A DNA stretch of 64,000 nt from Desulfobacteraceae bacterium. Lineage in GTDB: Bacteria > Desulfobacterota > Desulfobacteria > Desulfobacterales > Desulfosalsimonadaceae. Shown here in pieces: positions 44,923-53,418 of the stretch; positions within the stretch are counted from its first letter, which is position 1, and the number at the start of each line of letters is the position of its first letter. The stretch covers positions 62,001 through 126,000 of the forward strand of contig JAABTJ010000001.1 in NCBI GenBank assembly GCA_011389935.1, written 5' to 3'. Made by a program: the position numbers and the translations under genes. The notes beneath the pieces were generated by a model. The model made no database searches and was not told where the DNA came from. It worked only from the letters and a program-made list of their open reading frames with translations.

Positions 44923-45705
44923 TTACTTCTTTTTTCTTTGCATAACCAGCACAACGAAAAGGGCGGCGCCGGCCGCCGTCATGAAAAGGCTTAAGACCTG
45001 CCCCATTGTGAGGGCGGCGGCAACAAAGCCGATATGCGCGTCCGGCTCACGGAAAAATTCCACGAAAAACCGGGCAAGACCGTACCCCATCAGAAAAACG
45101 GCAATCAGTGCGCCGCGAAGACGTACCTTCAGGCTCAGAAAAAACAAAACAACAAACAGGACGATCCCTTCCAGAAATGCCTCGTACAGCTGCGACGGAT
45201 GGCGTGGATACGGGCCGGCACCCGGAAAAACCATTCCCCATGGCACGTCCGTGACCCGGCCGTATAATTCACCGTTGATAAAATTGCCGATCCGGCCGAA
45301 AAAAAGACCGGGGGTGGCGGCCACGGCCCCCATGTCGGCCAGCATGAGAAACGATTTTTCCCGCATCCGGGCAAATACGGCGCCGGCAATGACAAGGCCG
45401 ATAAGCCCGCCATGAAAGGACAGCCCCCCCTCCCATACCGCAAAAATTTTCAACGGATTGGCAAGATAAAATTCCAGGTTGTAGAAAAGGCAGTACCCCA
45501 CCCGGGCACCCAAAAGGAGCCCGACGATGCCGTATACCATAAGATCTTCGATTTCGGTTCTTTCTATGGCAAACACCCTGCGCCGGGAAAGATACAGAAG
45601 GATCAGGTATGCACAGGCAAAACCGATGATATACATCAGTCCGTACCAGCGAACCTGCAACGGGCCGATTTCAAATATGACGGGATCGATCATTGGATAG
45701 GTCAT
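44923..45705 (-). CDS. lgt: Prolipoprotein diacylglyceryl transferase
   Basis: A 260-residue inner-membrane enzyme that adds diacylglycerol to the lipobox cysteine of prolipoproteins. Seven hydrophobic helices, the Lgt signature GRIGNFINGELYGR near residue 135, HGGLIG near 98 and RHPSQLYEA near 170 are present. It is monocistronic and converges on the ADP-ribosylglycohydrolase gene. Confidence 0.96.
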   Translation of the reverse strand: MTYPMIDPVIFEIGPLQVRWYGLMYIIGFACAYLILLYLSRRRVFAIERTEIEDLMVYGIVGLLLGARVGYCLFYNLEFYLANPLKIFAVWEGGLSFHGGLIGLVIAGAVFARMREKSFLMLADMGAVAATPGLFFGRIGNFINGELYGRVTDVPWGMVFPGAGPYPRHPSQLYEAFLEGIVLFVVLFFLSLKVRLRGALIAVFLMGYGLARFFVEFFREPDAHIGFVAAALTMGQVLSLFMTAAGAALFVVLVMQRKKK

Positions 45706-45735
45706 ATCCCTGCTTTACACAGAAAAGCCGCCGAG

Positions 45736-45804
45736 TCAAGCCCGTAAAACATCGAAAAGACCCTTGTGTAAGGGCTTGACAGCAGTTTTCATAAAAGCTA
45801 CGTA
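45736..45804 (+). promoter_or_regulatory. Promoter with overlapping inverted repeat, acyl-CoA dehydrogenase gene
   Basis: TTGACA (45776-45781), 17 bases, then TACGTA (45799-45804). An eight-base inverted repeat TCAAGCCC (45736-45743) / GGGCTTGA (45772-45779) overlaps the -35 box and could be an operator or fold as RNA. Confidence 0.45.
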
Positions 45805-45903
45805 TATTTCAGGATACACTCCCCAGCGTAATCCGGTAAAGCCGGTAGACCCGAAAGCGATAATACCCGAAAAAAAACCATAACCCAAAGCGGGAGAAAT
45901 GCC

Positions 45904-47169
45904 ATGTATGATTTCATGCTGACACCAGAAGAGCAGGAGCTGAAAAAAGAGGTCCGCGCTTTTGTCCGGGAAGAAATCGAAAGCGATTTTCTGAGAAAAA
46001 TGGACAAAAATGAAATCATCTATCCCCGGGAGTTCGTGGAAAAACTGGCGGAACGCAAGCTTTTCGGCGTCCGGTTTCCGGAGGAATACGGGGGTCGGAA
46101 CATGAGCTGGGTGGCGGAAGTGGCCGCCGCCGAAGAAATCGGGTGCCTGGGCATGGCCCTTGGCTGCGCGTTCGTCATGCCCTCCATTGTCGGGGAAGCC
46201 CTTCACCAATTCGGCACCGAAGAGCAGAAGGAGAAATACCTGAAACCCTATCTTGCCGGGAAACTCGTGTCAGCCGAAGCCCTTACGGAGCCCAGGGGAG
46301 GGTCTGATTTTTTCGGCGCCATGACAAAGGCCGAGGACAAGGGGGACCACTTCCTGCTCAACGGTATGAAGCGCTTTGTGGTAGGGGCGGAAGGGGCCGA
46401 TTTTTTTCTGGTTTACTGCCGCACCAATTTCGATGCCAACGCCCACAAGTACGAGCGCATCAGCCTGCTGATCGTTGATCGCGGCCCCGGCGTGGAAACC
46501 GAATACCTCTACGGCCTTCTTGGGTGTCGCGGCGGCGGCACCGGGCGGCTCGTTTTCCGGGATGTGAAGGTGCCCAAGGAAAACCTTGTGGGAGAACTGC
46601 ACGGCGGTGCCCTTTGCTTCCACCAGATGATGATCCCGGAGCGGCTTACCTCTGCCGCGGGATGCCTGGGTGTATGGGGGGCGCTGGACCTGGCGGTCCG
46701 CTACTCCAACCGCAGGCGGGCTTTTGGCAAGGAAATCCGCAAATACCAGGCAATCAGTTTCAACGTGGCCGATTCGATCACCAAGCTCGATGCGGCAAGG
46801 GCCATTACCTACATGGCAGCGCGTGCCGTGGATGAAAACTATGCCAACATGCGGAGACTGGTGAGCGAGGCCAAGAAATTCGCCACGGAGTCGGCATGGG
46901 AGGTCGTCAACAACGCCATGCAGATCATGGGGGGCATCGGATACACGGAAGTCTATCCCATTGAGCGGGCCCTGCGCGACACCCGCCTTGGCATGATCTG
47001 GACCGGCACCAGCGAGATCATGAATCTTTTGATTCAGCATGAATACTATCACCAGGTGCTGGATGCGGGGTATGACCGGCGAAAAATGGAGGCCGATGCC
47101 ATGATGCCCGACGAATCGGAAAGGTGCCTGACAGACGAGGATATGGAAAAGGTATTTGGTGGGTTCTGA
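45904..47169 (+). CDS. Acyl-CoA dehydrogenase
   Basis: A 421-residue FAD enzyme that oxidises acyl-CoA to 2-enoyl-CoA and passes electrons to an ETF. Family segments are EALTEPRGGSDFF near residue 122, RRAFGKEI near 275 and MGGIGYTEVYPIERALRD near 340. The usual catalytic Glu of the IYEGTSEI loop is replaced (IWTGTSEI). A Glu in MMIPERLTSAAG near residue 245 sits where isovaleryl- and long-chain-type enzymes place their base, so activity is expected. The chain-length or branched substrate is not known. Confidence 0.93.
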   Translation: MYDFMLTPEEQELKKEVRAFVREEIESDFLRKMDKNEIIYPREFVEKLAERKLFGVRFPEEYGGRNMSWVAEVAAAEEIGCLGMALGCAFVMPSIVGEALHQFGTEEQKEKYLKPYLAGKLVSAEALTEPRGGSDFFGAMTKAEDKGDHFLLNGMKRFVVGAEGADFFLVYCRTNFDANAHKYERISLLIVDRGPGVETEYLYGLLGCRGGGTGRLVFRDVKVPKENLVGELHGGALCFHQMMIPERLTSAAGCLGVWGALDLAVRYSNRRRAFGKEIRKYQAISFNVADSITKLDAARAITYMAARAVDENYANMRRLVSEAKKFATESAWEVVNNAMQIMGGIGYTEVYPIERALRDTRLGMIWTGTSEIMNLLIQHEYYHQVLDAGYDRRKMEADAMMPDESERCLTDEDMEKVFGGF

Positions 47170-47172
47170 GCG

Positions 47173-48078
47173 TTACCCGTCGCCTTGAGACCCGAGGTAC
47201 TCCCCGAGGTAAAAATCGATGCGGGCGTCTTTTTCAGACCAGATGCGATTGAGCCATTGCTGGAAACGGGCCCTGAAATCGGGATCATTAAAATAATCGC
47301 CCATCAGGTCGGGATTTGCCGGCAATCCCTGGATATCCACAATGATCTCCCTGCACCGGCCGCAGAAATAATCCCACAGCCCGGGGGTTTTGCCCGGATA
47401 TATAATGGTGACATCCAGAATCTGCTCCAGCTGGTCACCGGTTGCGTATAAGACCAGCGCCGTGCCGCCGGCCCGGGGCCGCAAAAGATGTTTGTAGGGG
47501 GATCCCTGCGCGCGCTTTTTGGCAGGGGTAAAACGCGTCCCTTCGACGAAATTCATGATGGTAACCGGGTAGGTCTTGAATGTTTCGCACGCCTTGCGGG
47601 TGGCGTCAATATCCATGCCTTTCAGGTTCGGATTCTCCTCCATCTTTTTTTTCGGGTATCGCTTCATAATGGGAAAATCCAGCGCCCGGAAGCAAAATCC
47701 CATCATGGGCAGCCAGAGCAGTTCTTTTTTGATGAAAAACTTGTACGGGGGGAGCTTGCCGAAAAAGACCCGGATGATCACCAGGATATCGACCCACGAC
47801 TGATGGTTGGAAAGCAGCAGGCACCAGCGGTTTATCCGGACATCGGACATACCGTGAACATGAAAACGGGTTCTGGTCAACATCCGGTGCGTCATGTTCG
47901 CGCAATAGACCCAGCAGGTGCTGGCCATTGTGTCGAGTATCCGATTGAATGCCCGGCGGAAGCGTTTTATGGGAAGGAGGACTTTAAGCAGACCGAAAAC
48001 GAGGAAAACCATAAAAATGATCGTCGTAAAAACGATATATAAAAAAAAAGTAATAATCCCTCGAACATATCCGGTCAT
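47173..48078 (-). CDS. Lysophospholipid acyltransferase (PlsC-like, YihG type)
   Basis: A 301-residue membrane acyltransferase with an N-terminal hydrophobic helix (residues 8-35). The catalytic motif is NHQSWVDILV near residue 92 and the acceptor motif FVEGTRFTP near 170. The longer form with RKACETFKTYPVTIMNF resembles E. coli YihG. It transfers acyl chains to lysophospholipids. It is convergent with the acyl-CoA dehydrogenase and divergent from tag. Confidence 0.88.
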   Translation of the reverse strand: MTGYVRGIITFFLYIVFTTIIFMVFLVFGLLKVLLPIKRFRRAFNRILDTMASTCWVYCANMTHRMLTRTRFHVHGMSDVRINRWCLLLSNHQSWVDILVIIRVFFGKLPPYKFFIKKELLWLPMMGFCFRALDFPIMKRYPKKKMEENPNLKGMDIDATRKACETFKTYPVTIMNFVEGTRFTPAKKRAQGSPYKHLLRPRAGGTALVLYATGDQLEQILDVTIIYPGKTPGLWDYFCGRCREIIVDIQGLPANPDLMGDYFNDPDFRARFQQWLNRIWSEKDARIDFYLGEYLGSQGDG

Positions 48079-48183
48079 ATATCATCCATACAAGCAGGAG
48101 TGCTGTTCTACCAACATATCCATGGCACACATCCGTTTGGGTGTCAATATATAAAAACACATGTATTGCGGGATGTTACGAAG

Positions 48184-48774
48184 ATGAAAATAAAGAACCG
48201 GTGCGCCTGGTGCGGTTTTGACCCACTGTATGTTTCGTATCATGACAACGAATGGGGAATCCCTCTGCACGATGACCGGAAACTCTTTGAAATGCTCGTT
48301 TTGGAAGGCGCACAGGCGGGGTTGAGCTGGCTGACCATCCTGAAAAAACGGGACAATTACAAAAATGCTTTTGATCATTTCCGCATGGAAACCATCGCTT
48401 CCTACCGCGCAAAGGATATTGACCGTCTCCTTGCCGACCCCGGCATCGTCAAAAACCGCCGCAAGGTGGAATCAGCCGTGTCCAATGCTGCGGCAGCACT
48501 GAAAATGATCGATAAATACGGCTCCCTCGACGCATTCCTCTGGCGCTTCGTGGATTATACCCCCATACAAAATCGATGGAAATCGATTGACGAGGTGCCT
48601 TCCGAAAGCATAGAGTCAAAAGCAATGAGCCGGGAGCTGAAAAAAAACGGGTTTCGCTTTACAGGACCGGTCATCTGTTATGCGTTCATGCAGTCCGTGG
48701 GCATGGTGAACGACCATGTCACGGATTGCTTCCGGTATGAGGAAATACAAAAAATGGGAGGGAGGTCATCATGA
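48184..48774 (+). CDS. tag: DNA-3-methyladenine glycosylase I
   Basis: A 196-residue base-excision enzyme that removes 3-methyladenine. It has the zinc ligands (CAWC at the N terminus, HVTDC at the C terminus), YHDNEWG near residue 20, and LVLEGAQAGLSWLTILKKR. The ATG at 48184 gives the family start; the frame is open to 48100. The end overlaps the following iron-sulfur gene by four bases (ATGA). Confidence 0.95.
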   Translation: MKIKNRCAWCGFDPLYVSYHDNEWGIPLHDDRKLFEMLVLEGAQAGLSWLTILKKRDNYKNAFDHFRMETIASYRAKDIDRLLADPGIVKNRRKVESAVSNAAAALKMIDKYGSLDAFLWRFVDYTPIQNRWKSIDEVPSESIESKAMSRELKKNGFRFTGPVICYAFMQSVGMVNDHVTDCFRYEEIQKMGGRSS

Positions 48775-49856
48775 GCAAACCGGTTTACAAAGCGCTGCTG
48801 GATACCATGAAAAACCGCGGTGGTGAATATTCCGGCATGGACATACCGGAATTCTACGACATGGTGGCGGAACTGTTTACGCCCGAGGAGGCCGAAGTCA
48901 ACAATGCCATGCCCAGAGGGCCTTTCACGGCCGGGGATCTTGCAAAATCCATGGGCAGGGATGCGGATGAAGTGGAAAAGATTCTCGAAACCATGACCGA
49001 CAAAGGGGTCTGCACGGGGCTCCGGGTCGGGGACGCCACCTGGTACCAAAGCGCCCGGTTCATGCCCGGCATCCTCGAGTTCCAGTTCATGCCGGGGCGC
49101 ACCACCGAAAGGGACAAAAAAATCGCGCGGCTGATCCATGCCTACAAAAAAGCCTATGATGAAAACACCGATTTTTCAAAGCCGTCTTTCCCCACCAACC
49201 GGGTCATTATCGTGGACCGGATGGTTACGGAAAACAACCAGGTGCATACCCACGACCAGGTGAATGCCTATATTGACAAATATGATCCCATTGCGGTGAG
49301 CACCTGCTTCTGCCGGCATGCAGCGCTCCTGCGCGATGAAGACATCCACGGCATGCCAAACGATGTGTGCATGCAGTTCGGACTGGGCGCCCAGTTTGCC
49401 ATCGAGCGCCTGGGCGCCCGGAAAGTAAGCAAGGAGGAGGCCCGGGAAGTCATGAGACGGGCGGAAGACGCCGGCCTGATCCACATGAGCACCAACACGG
49501 CCGACGATATCAACTTTATCTGCAACTGCGACCGGTGGCACTGCGTTTCCGTGCTTCATGCACTGGCCAGGCCCAAACCGGGCCTGGCGTTCAATTCCGG
49601 GTTCATGCCCGTATTTGATGAAGACAAATGCACGATGTGCGAGGCATGCATCGACCGCTGCCCGCCCGGGGCATTGCGCTTCGACGAAAACGACCGGCAC
49701 GAAACCGACATGGACCGCTGTTTCGGCTGCGCCGTATGCGCCACGGGATGCCCGTCCGATGCCGTTTCCATGATCCGGCGGACCGACATTCACGAGGTGC
49801 CCAAAGACACCCAGGAGCTAAAAGCGGCCCTGCGCGCCGAAAAAGAAGCCTCATAA
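48771..49856 (+). CDS. 4Fe-4S dicluster protein with N-terminal winged-helix-like region
   Basis: 361 residues. The first 100 include a helix-turn-helix-like stretch (FTAGDLAKSMGRDADEVEKIL). The middle has unusual cysteines: STCFCRH, NDVCMQFG and FICNCDRWHC, near residues 182-265. The C terminus is a two-cluster ferredoxin, CTMCEACIDRCPPG and CFGCAVCATGCPSD. Such proteins are common in anaerobes as uncharacterised electron carriers. GGGAGG lies six bases before the ATG. It is followed by a DUF169 gene, and the two may function together. Confidence 0.85.
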   Translation: MSKPVYKALLDTMKNRGGEYSGMDIPEFYDMVAELFTPEEAEVNNAMPRGPFTAGDLAKSMGRDADEVEKILETMTDKGVCTGLRVGDATWYQSARFMPGILEFQFMPGRTTERDKKIARLIHAYKKAYDENTDFSKPSFPTNRVIIVDRMVTENNQVHTHDQVNAYIDKYDPIAVSTCFCRHAALLRDEDIHGMPNDVCMQFGLGAQFAIERLGARKVSKEEAREVMRRAEDAGLIHMSTNTADDINFICNCDRWHCVSVLHALARPKPGLAFNSGFMPVFDEDKCTMCEACIDRCPPGALRFDENDRHETDMDRCFGCAVCATGCPSDAVSMIRRTDIHEVPKDTQELKAALRAEKEAS

Positions 49857-49911
49857 ATGCAAAACAGGCTGCCGGTTTATGATAGAACCCATCTCAACAT
49901 AAGGAGTTTGT

Positions 49912-50745
49912 ATGAACAGCCGAATCGCTTCTATCCTGGAACTCAAATACCAACCGGTAGCGCTGACATGGTCGGATGAAAAGCCGGAAAAGGCGGTACA
50001 GTTCAAGGAAGGACGCTGGGCGTGCGTCATGTTTTCCTTTGCCAACGCCGCAAAGGGGAAAACGGCCGTATTCAGCCGGAAGACCTTTGGCTGCTGGGGC
50101 GGCGGCGTGGGACTGGGCTTCGGAAACCGGTACGTGGATTTTCCGGGCGGGGAAGAATGCTTCCGGTATTTTCTTTCCAGCGGAAACAAGCATTTCGAAA
50201 TGGGGCGCGCGGTGGGGGAGCAGATCAAGCAGGCCCCCGGTTCCGGGGAGTTTTATGACGATTTCATGGAGGGGGAGCGATACCTCAAAGGACCCGAAGA
50301 AACAAAGGCGTTCATCGAAAATCTGCCTATCATCGACATTCCCTCGCAATATGTTGTTATGAAGCCCCTTGAACAGGCGGACGAAAAAACAGAAAACCTC
50401 AAAACCATTACATTTCTCGCCACCCCGGACCAGCTCTCCGCGCTTGTGGTGCTCGCAAACCACGGACGAAAAACCTATGACAACGTGATCATCCCGTTTG
50501 CGGCTGGATGCCAGGCCATCGGAATCCTTGCGTACGCGGAGGCCGAAAGGGAAAATCCCCGAGGCGTGGTGGGCCTTGTCGATCTTTCCGCCAGGAAATC
50601 CGTGAAAAAGATCCTTGGGAACAATCTTTTCACCTTTTCCATGCCCCTTTCTCTGTTCCATGAGATGGAGGCAAACATTAACGACAGCTTTTTCTTCCGG
50701 AACACCTGGCAGGCGCTGGCCGGGAAGAGTGAGGATTTACAATAA
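49912..50745 (+). CDS. DUF169 family protein
   Basis: A 277-residue soluble protein of the DUF169 family, recognised by the start LELKYQPVALTW, the WACVMFSFANAAKGKTAVF segment and CWGGGVGLGFG. No catalytic function is established for the family, which is frequent in anaerobes next to iron-sulfur proteins. AAGGAG lies six bases before the ATG. Repeat copy 3 lies directly downstream. Confidence 0.85.
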   Translation: MNSRIASILELKYQPVALTWSDEKPEKAVQFKEGRWACVMFSFANAAKGKTAVFSRKTFGCWGGGVGLGFGNRYVDFPGGEECFRYFLSSGNKHFEMGRAVGEQIKQAPGSGEFYDDFMEGERYLKGPEETKAFIENLPIIDIPSQYVVMKPLEQADEKTENLKTITFLATPDQLSALVVLANHGRKTYDNVIIPFAAGCQAIGILAYAEAERENPRGVVGLVDLSARKSVKKILGNNLFTFSMPLSLFHEMEANINDSFFFRNTWQALAGKSEDLQ

Positions 50746-50783
50746 CACCCTTTCCCGACTGCGGCAGCGACCGGAAGCAAATT

Positions 50784-50914
50784 TGACGGCTTCGTAAAAA
50801 ATCCAATATCTGCGTTGCGCGCAATCTTTGAAGAATCTCATGTACGGATAAGTACTATCAATTCTTCAAAAATTGCACGCGCCTTGATCTTGAACATTTT
50901 ACAAAGCCGTCTGA
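50784..50914 (-). repeat. Palindromic intergenic repeat, copy 3 (core type A, inverted)
   Basis: About 131 bases. Read on the minus strand it carries GTTCAAGATCAAGGCG (50880-50895), the same TTTGAAGAAT / ATTCTTCAAA core as copies 1 and 2, and AGATATTGG (50803-50811). The ends are TGACGGCTTCGTAAAAA and the near complement ACAAAGCCGTCTGA. It lies between the DUF169 gene and queF. Confidence 0.85.
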
Positions 50915-50995
50915 AAACAACTTTTTATGACGCTATCAATTTTGTTCCTTTCCAGGTAAAAGGAAAATATATTCACTTATTGTAAGGACAAGTCA

Positions 50996-51397
50996 ATGGA
51001 AGATGCAAACGAAAAAACAACCAAAGCCGCCCCTGAATCCCCGGATATCATTACCACATCCATGCTCGAGCCCCTTTCGTATGAGTGGGGGCGTAAAATT
51101 GAGGTGGTGATATCCCAACCGGAATACACGTCCGTGTGCCCCAGGACCGGTCTGCCCGACTTCGGCTGCATTACCATACAATATACGCCCGGCAGCCATA
51201 TTATCGAACTCAAATCCCTTAAATACTACCTGCTGCAGTATCGAAACGTCGGGATTTTCTATGAAAACGCCGTCAACCGGATACTGGAGGATCTCGCTGC
51301 CGTACTCCGGCCCGCGGAGATGACCGTTACGGGAGAGTTTACGGCCAGGGGCGGGATTGCCACCACCGTAAGGGCCCATTATCGGGAAGACGAATAA
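50996..51397 (+). CDS. queF: NADPH-dependent 7-cyano-7-deazaguanine reductase (preQ1 synthase)
   Basis: A 133-residue type I (short) QueF of the T-fold superfamily, which reduces preQ0 to preQ1 in queuosine synthesis. The catalytic Cys is in YTSVCPRTGLPDFG near residue 48, and the substrate Glu is in IIELKSLKYYL near 72. AAGGA precedes the ATG. No preQ1 riboswitch consensus is seen in its leader. Confidence 0.96.
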   Translation: MEDANEKTTKAAPESPDIITTSMLEPLSYEWGRKIEVVISQPEYTSVCPRTGLPDFGCITIQYTPGSHIIELKSLKYYLLQYRNVGIFYENAVNRILEDLAAVLRPAEMTVTGEFTARGGIATTVRAHYREDE

Positions 51398-51497
51398 CGG
51401 CGGTGTGCAGGATTTGGGCGCCCAACGTCGAATGCGGGAGGGAGCCGGAGCCGAAGCCGAAGCCGGAACACGGGGAGCGCTGCCCCTCACCAAATAG

Positions 51498-51546
51498 AAC
51501 GAGCGCTCGTTTTTTCATTGACAGTTTCCGTTGATGCGGGTAACAA
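51498..51546 (+). promoter_or_regulatory. Promoter and TetR-type operator of the regulator-phosphotransferase unit
   Basis: A perfect 14-bp palindrome AACGAGCGCTCGTT (51498-51511) lies six bases before TTGACA (51518-51523), which is followed after 17 bases by TAACAA (51541-51546). A palindrome of this size next to a -35 box is the normal site for autoregulation by a TetR protein. Just upstream, at 51437-51461, the hexamer (G/A)AGCCG is repeated four times. Confidence 0.65.
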
Positions 51547-51565
51547 TACGAACAACCGGATATCT

Positions 51566-52327
51566 ATGACCGCAATTGCAAAGGAGTTTTTTCATCCGAT
51601 GATGGAAACGGCAAAAAACCAGGCAGGAAAGATCTGTTTCGATACCTTCAAACAAATGGCACTGCTTTCCATGGAAGACATCTGCCGCGAGATTTTCCGG
51701 GAAAATCAGGAGTCCATAAAAATCAAGAAGGAGCCCGTTGCCGTCCGGAATCTGGTCAATATTTTTTATACCACCCTTACGCTTTCCAATGAAAAAGGCT
51801 TTCATACCATGAGCCTGCGGGATTTAAGCAGTGCGTCGGGGCTGAGCATGGGGGCGCTGTATTCGTATTTTTCCAGCAAGGACGAGCTGCTGGAAATGAT
51901 TCAAAAACAGGGTCGCCGAATCGTCGGAAAAGTGCTTTTCGATCACCTGGATGCCGGGGCGTCCCCCCGGGAAAAAATGCGCACCCTGATCCGGGTCCAC
52001 TTGTATCTTACCGAGGTGATGCAGCCGTGGTTTTATTTTGCCTACATGGAAACCAAAAACCTGGACAAAACCCAGCGGAGAAGGTCCATCGAAAGCGAGC
52101 TTTTTACAGAACAGGTCTTTCATGACATCCTGCTTGAAGGGCAGAGGCAGGGCGCGTATACGGCAATCGATGCGACGCTGACGGCCGGCGCCATCAAGGC
52201 GCTGCTCCAGGACTGGTATGTCAAGCGCTGGAAATATTCGCGGCGCCGGATCTCTGTGGAAGCCTATGCCGAATTTATGATTTCTTTTGTGGAATCGGCG
52301 ATCCTGGCGGAAACGCCTCCAGCCTGA
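51566..52327 (+). CDS. TetR/AcrR-family transcriptional regulator
   Basis: About 253 residues. The DNA-binding domain is not at the extreme N terminus; it starts near residue 60 (FHTMSLRDLSSASGLSMGALYSYFSSKDEL) after a helical extension. The rest is a ligand-binding helical domain. ATG 51566 is chosen because the possible TTG start at 51518 is the -35 hexamer itself. ATG 51599 with an AAGGAG 12 bases upstream is an alternative. It probably represses its own operon at the palindrome 51498-51511 and, from its partner gene, may sense an acyl-CoA. Confidence 0.85.
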   Translation: MTAIAKEFFHPMMETAKNQAGKICFDTFKQMALLSMEDICREIFRENQESIKIKKEPVAVRNLVNIFYTTLTLSNEKGFHTMSLRDLSSASGLSMGALYSYFSSKDELLEMIQKQGRRIVGKVLFDHLDAGASPREKMRTLIRVHLYLTEVMQPWFYFAYMETKNLDKTQRRRSIESELFTEQVFHDILLEGQRQGAYTAIDATLTAGAIKALLQDWYVKRWKYSRRRISVEAYAEFMISFVESAILAETPPA

Positions 52328-52341
52328 AAGGAGCGGTTACA

Positions 52342-53409
52342 ATGAGCGTTATGGATCAACCCACGAATATACGGGACGGGGAGTCGCTGGATGCCGCCGC
52401 CGTTACGTCCTTTTTGGAAAAGAATATCCCCGGCGTTTCCGGTGTCGTTGAAATCAAGCAGTTTCCTTCGGGATTTTCCAACCTGACTTACCTGATCCGG
52501 GCGGGCGGCCGGGAAATGGTCCTTCGGAGGCCGCCGTTCGGCAAAAAGGCGGCCACGGCCCATGATATGGGCCGGGAATACCGGATTCTCAGTGCCCTTC
52601 ATCCGGTGTTCCCGTATTGCCCCCGCCCCCTTGCCTATACCGAGGACGAGTCCATCATCGGCGCCCCTTTTTATGTCATGGAGCGGATCAACGGAATTAT
52701 CCTGAGAAGAAAGCTCCCCGACGGTCTGGTGCTCTCCCCCGCGGATGCAACGGCCCTGTGCCGAAACATGGTCGATCTTCACTGCCGCCTTCACGCACTG
52801 GATTACAAGGCCATCGGGCTTGAAAATTTCGGAAAGCCGGAAGGATATGTCAACCGGCAGGTCAATGGCTGGGCCCGGCGTTTCAGGGACGCCAAAACAC
52901 CGGATGTGCCGGATTTTGAAGCCGTCATTTCCTGGCTTACAGAAAACCAGCCGGCGGACGCGCCTTCCGGGTGCATTATCCATAATGACTACAAGTTTGA
53001 CAACCTGGTGCTCGATCCCGCCAACCCTCTTGATATCATCGGCATCCTTGACTGGGAGATGACGACCCTGGGGGATCCGCTGATGGATCTCGGCTGTTCC
53101 CTGGCATACTGGGTCAACCGGGACGATCCGGACGAAATGCAATTGCTGGTAATGCAGCCCACCCACCTGGAGGGGATGATGACCCGGGCACAGATCGTCG
53201 ATCTGTACAGCGAAATCTCCGGGCGGGATATTCAGAATATGGATTTTTACTACGCATTCGGGATTTTTCGCCTGGCCGTCATCGCCCAGCAGATTTATTA
53301 CCGGTACTATCACGGCCAGACAAAAGACGAGCGTTTTGCAAACCTGGGCTTCGGCGTGGCGATGTTTGAAAAGGTGGCAAAGCGGGTGATGGACGGCGCG
53401 GGGATTTAG
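52342..53409 (+). CDS. Phosphotransferase family protein (APH/ACAD10-like kinase fold)
   Basis: A 355-residue aminoglycoside-phosphotransferase-fold protein. The ATP-binding lysine region is near residue 60, the catalytic loop CIIHNDYKFDNLVLD near 215 and the metal-binding ILDWEMTTLGDP near 240. These forms match the group fused or linked to acyl-CoA dehydrogenases in fatty-acid and hydroxy-acid degradation, not antibiotic resistance. It is 14 bases after the TetR gene and shares its promoter. Confidence 0.88.
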   Translation: MSVMDQPTNIRDGESLDAAAVTSFLEKNIPGVSGVVEIKQFPSGFSNLTYLIRAGGREMVLRRPPFGKKAATAHDMGREYRILSALHPVFPYCPRPLAYTEDESIIGAPFYVMERINGIILRRKLPDGLVLSPADATALCRNMVDLHCRLHALDYKAIGLENFGKPEGYVNRQVNGWARRFRDAKTPDVPDFEAVISWLTENQPADAPSGCIIHNDYKFDNLVLDPANPLDIIGILDWEMTTLGDPLMDLGCSLAYWVNRDDPDEMQLLVMQPTHLEGMMTRAQIVDLYSEISGRDIQNMDFYYAFGIFRLAVIAQQIYYRYYHGQTKDERFANLGFGVAMFEKVAKRVMDGAGI

Positions 53410-53418
53410 CCGGCTGGG

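Noticed and set aside
50915-50995. preQ1 riboswitch upstream of queF
   Set aside because: The short leader has neither the conserved C-rich loop segment nor the A-rich tail of preQ1 classes.
51518-51565. TTG start for the TetR gene, adding 16 residues
   Set aside because: The TTG is the first base triplet of a TTGACA -35 box with a -10 box 17 bases later, so it lies outside the predicted transcript.
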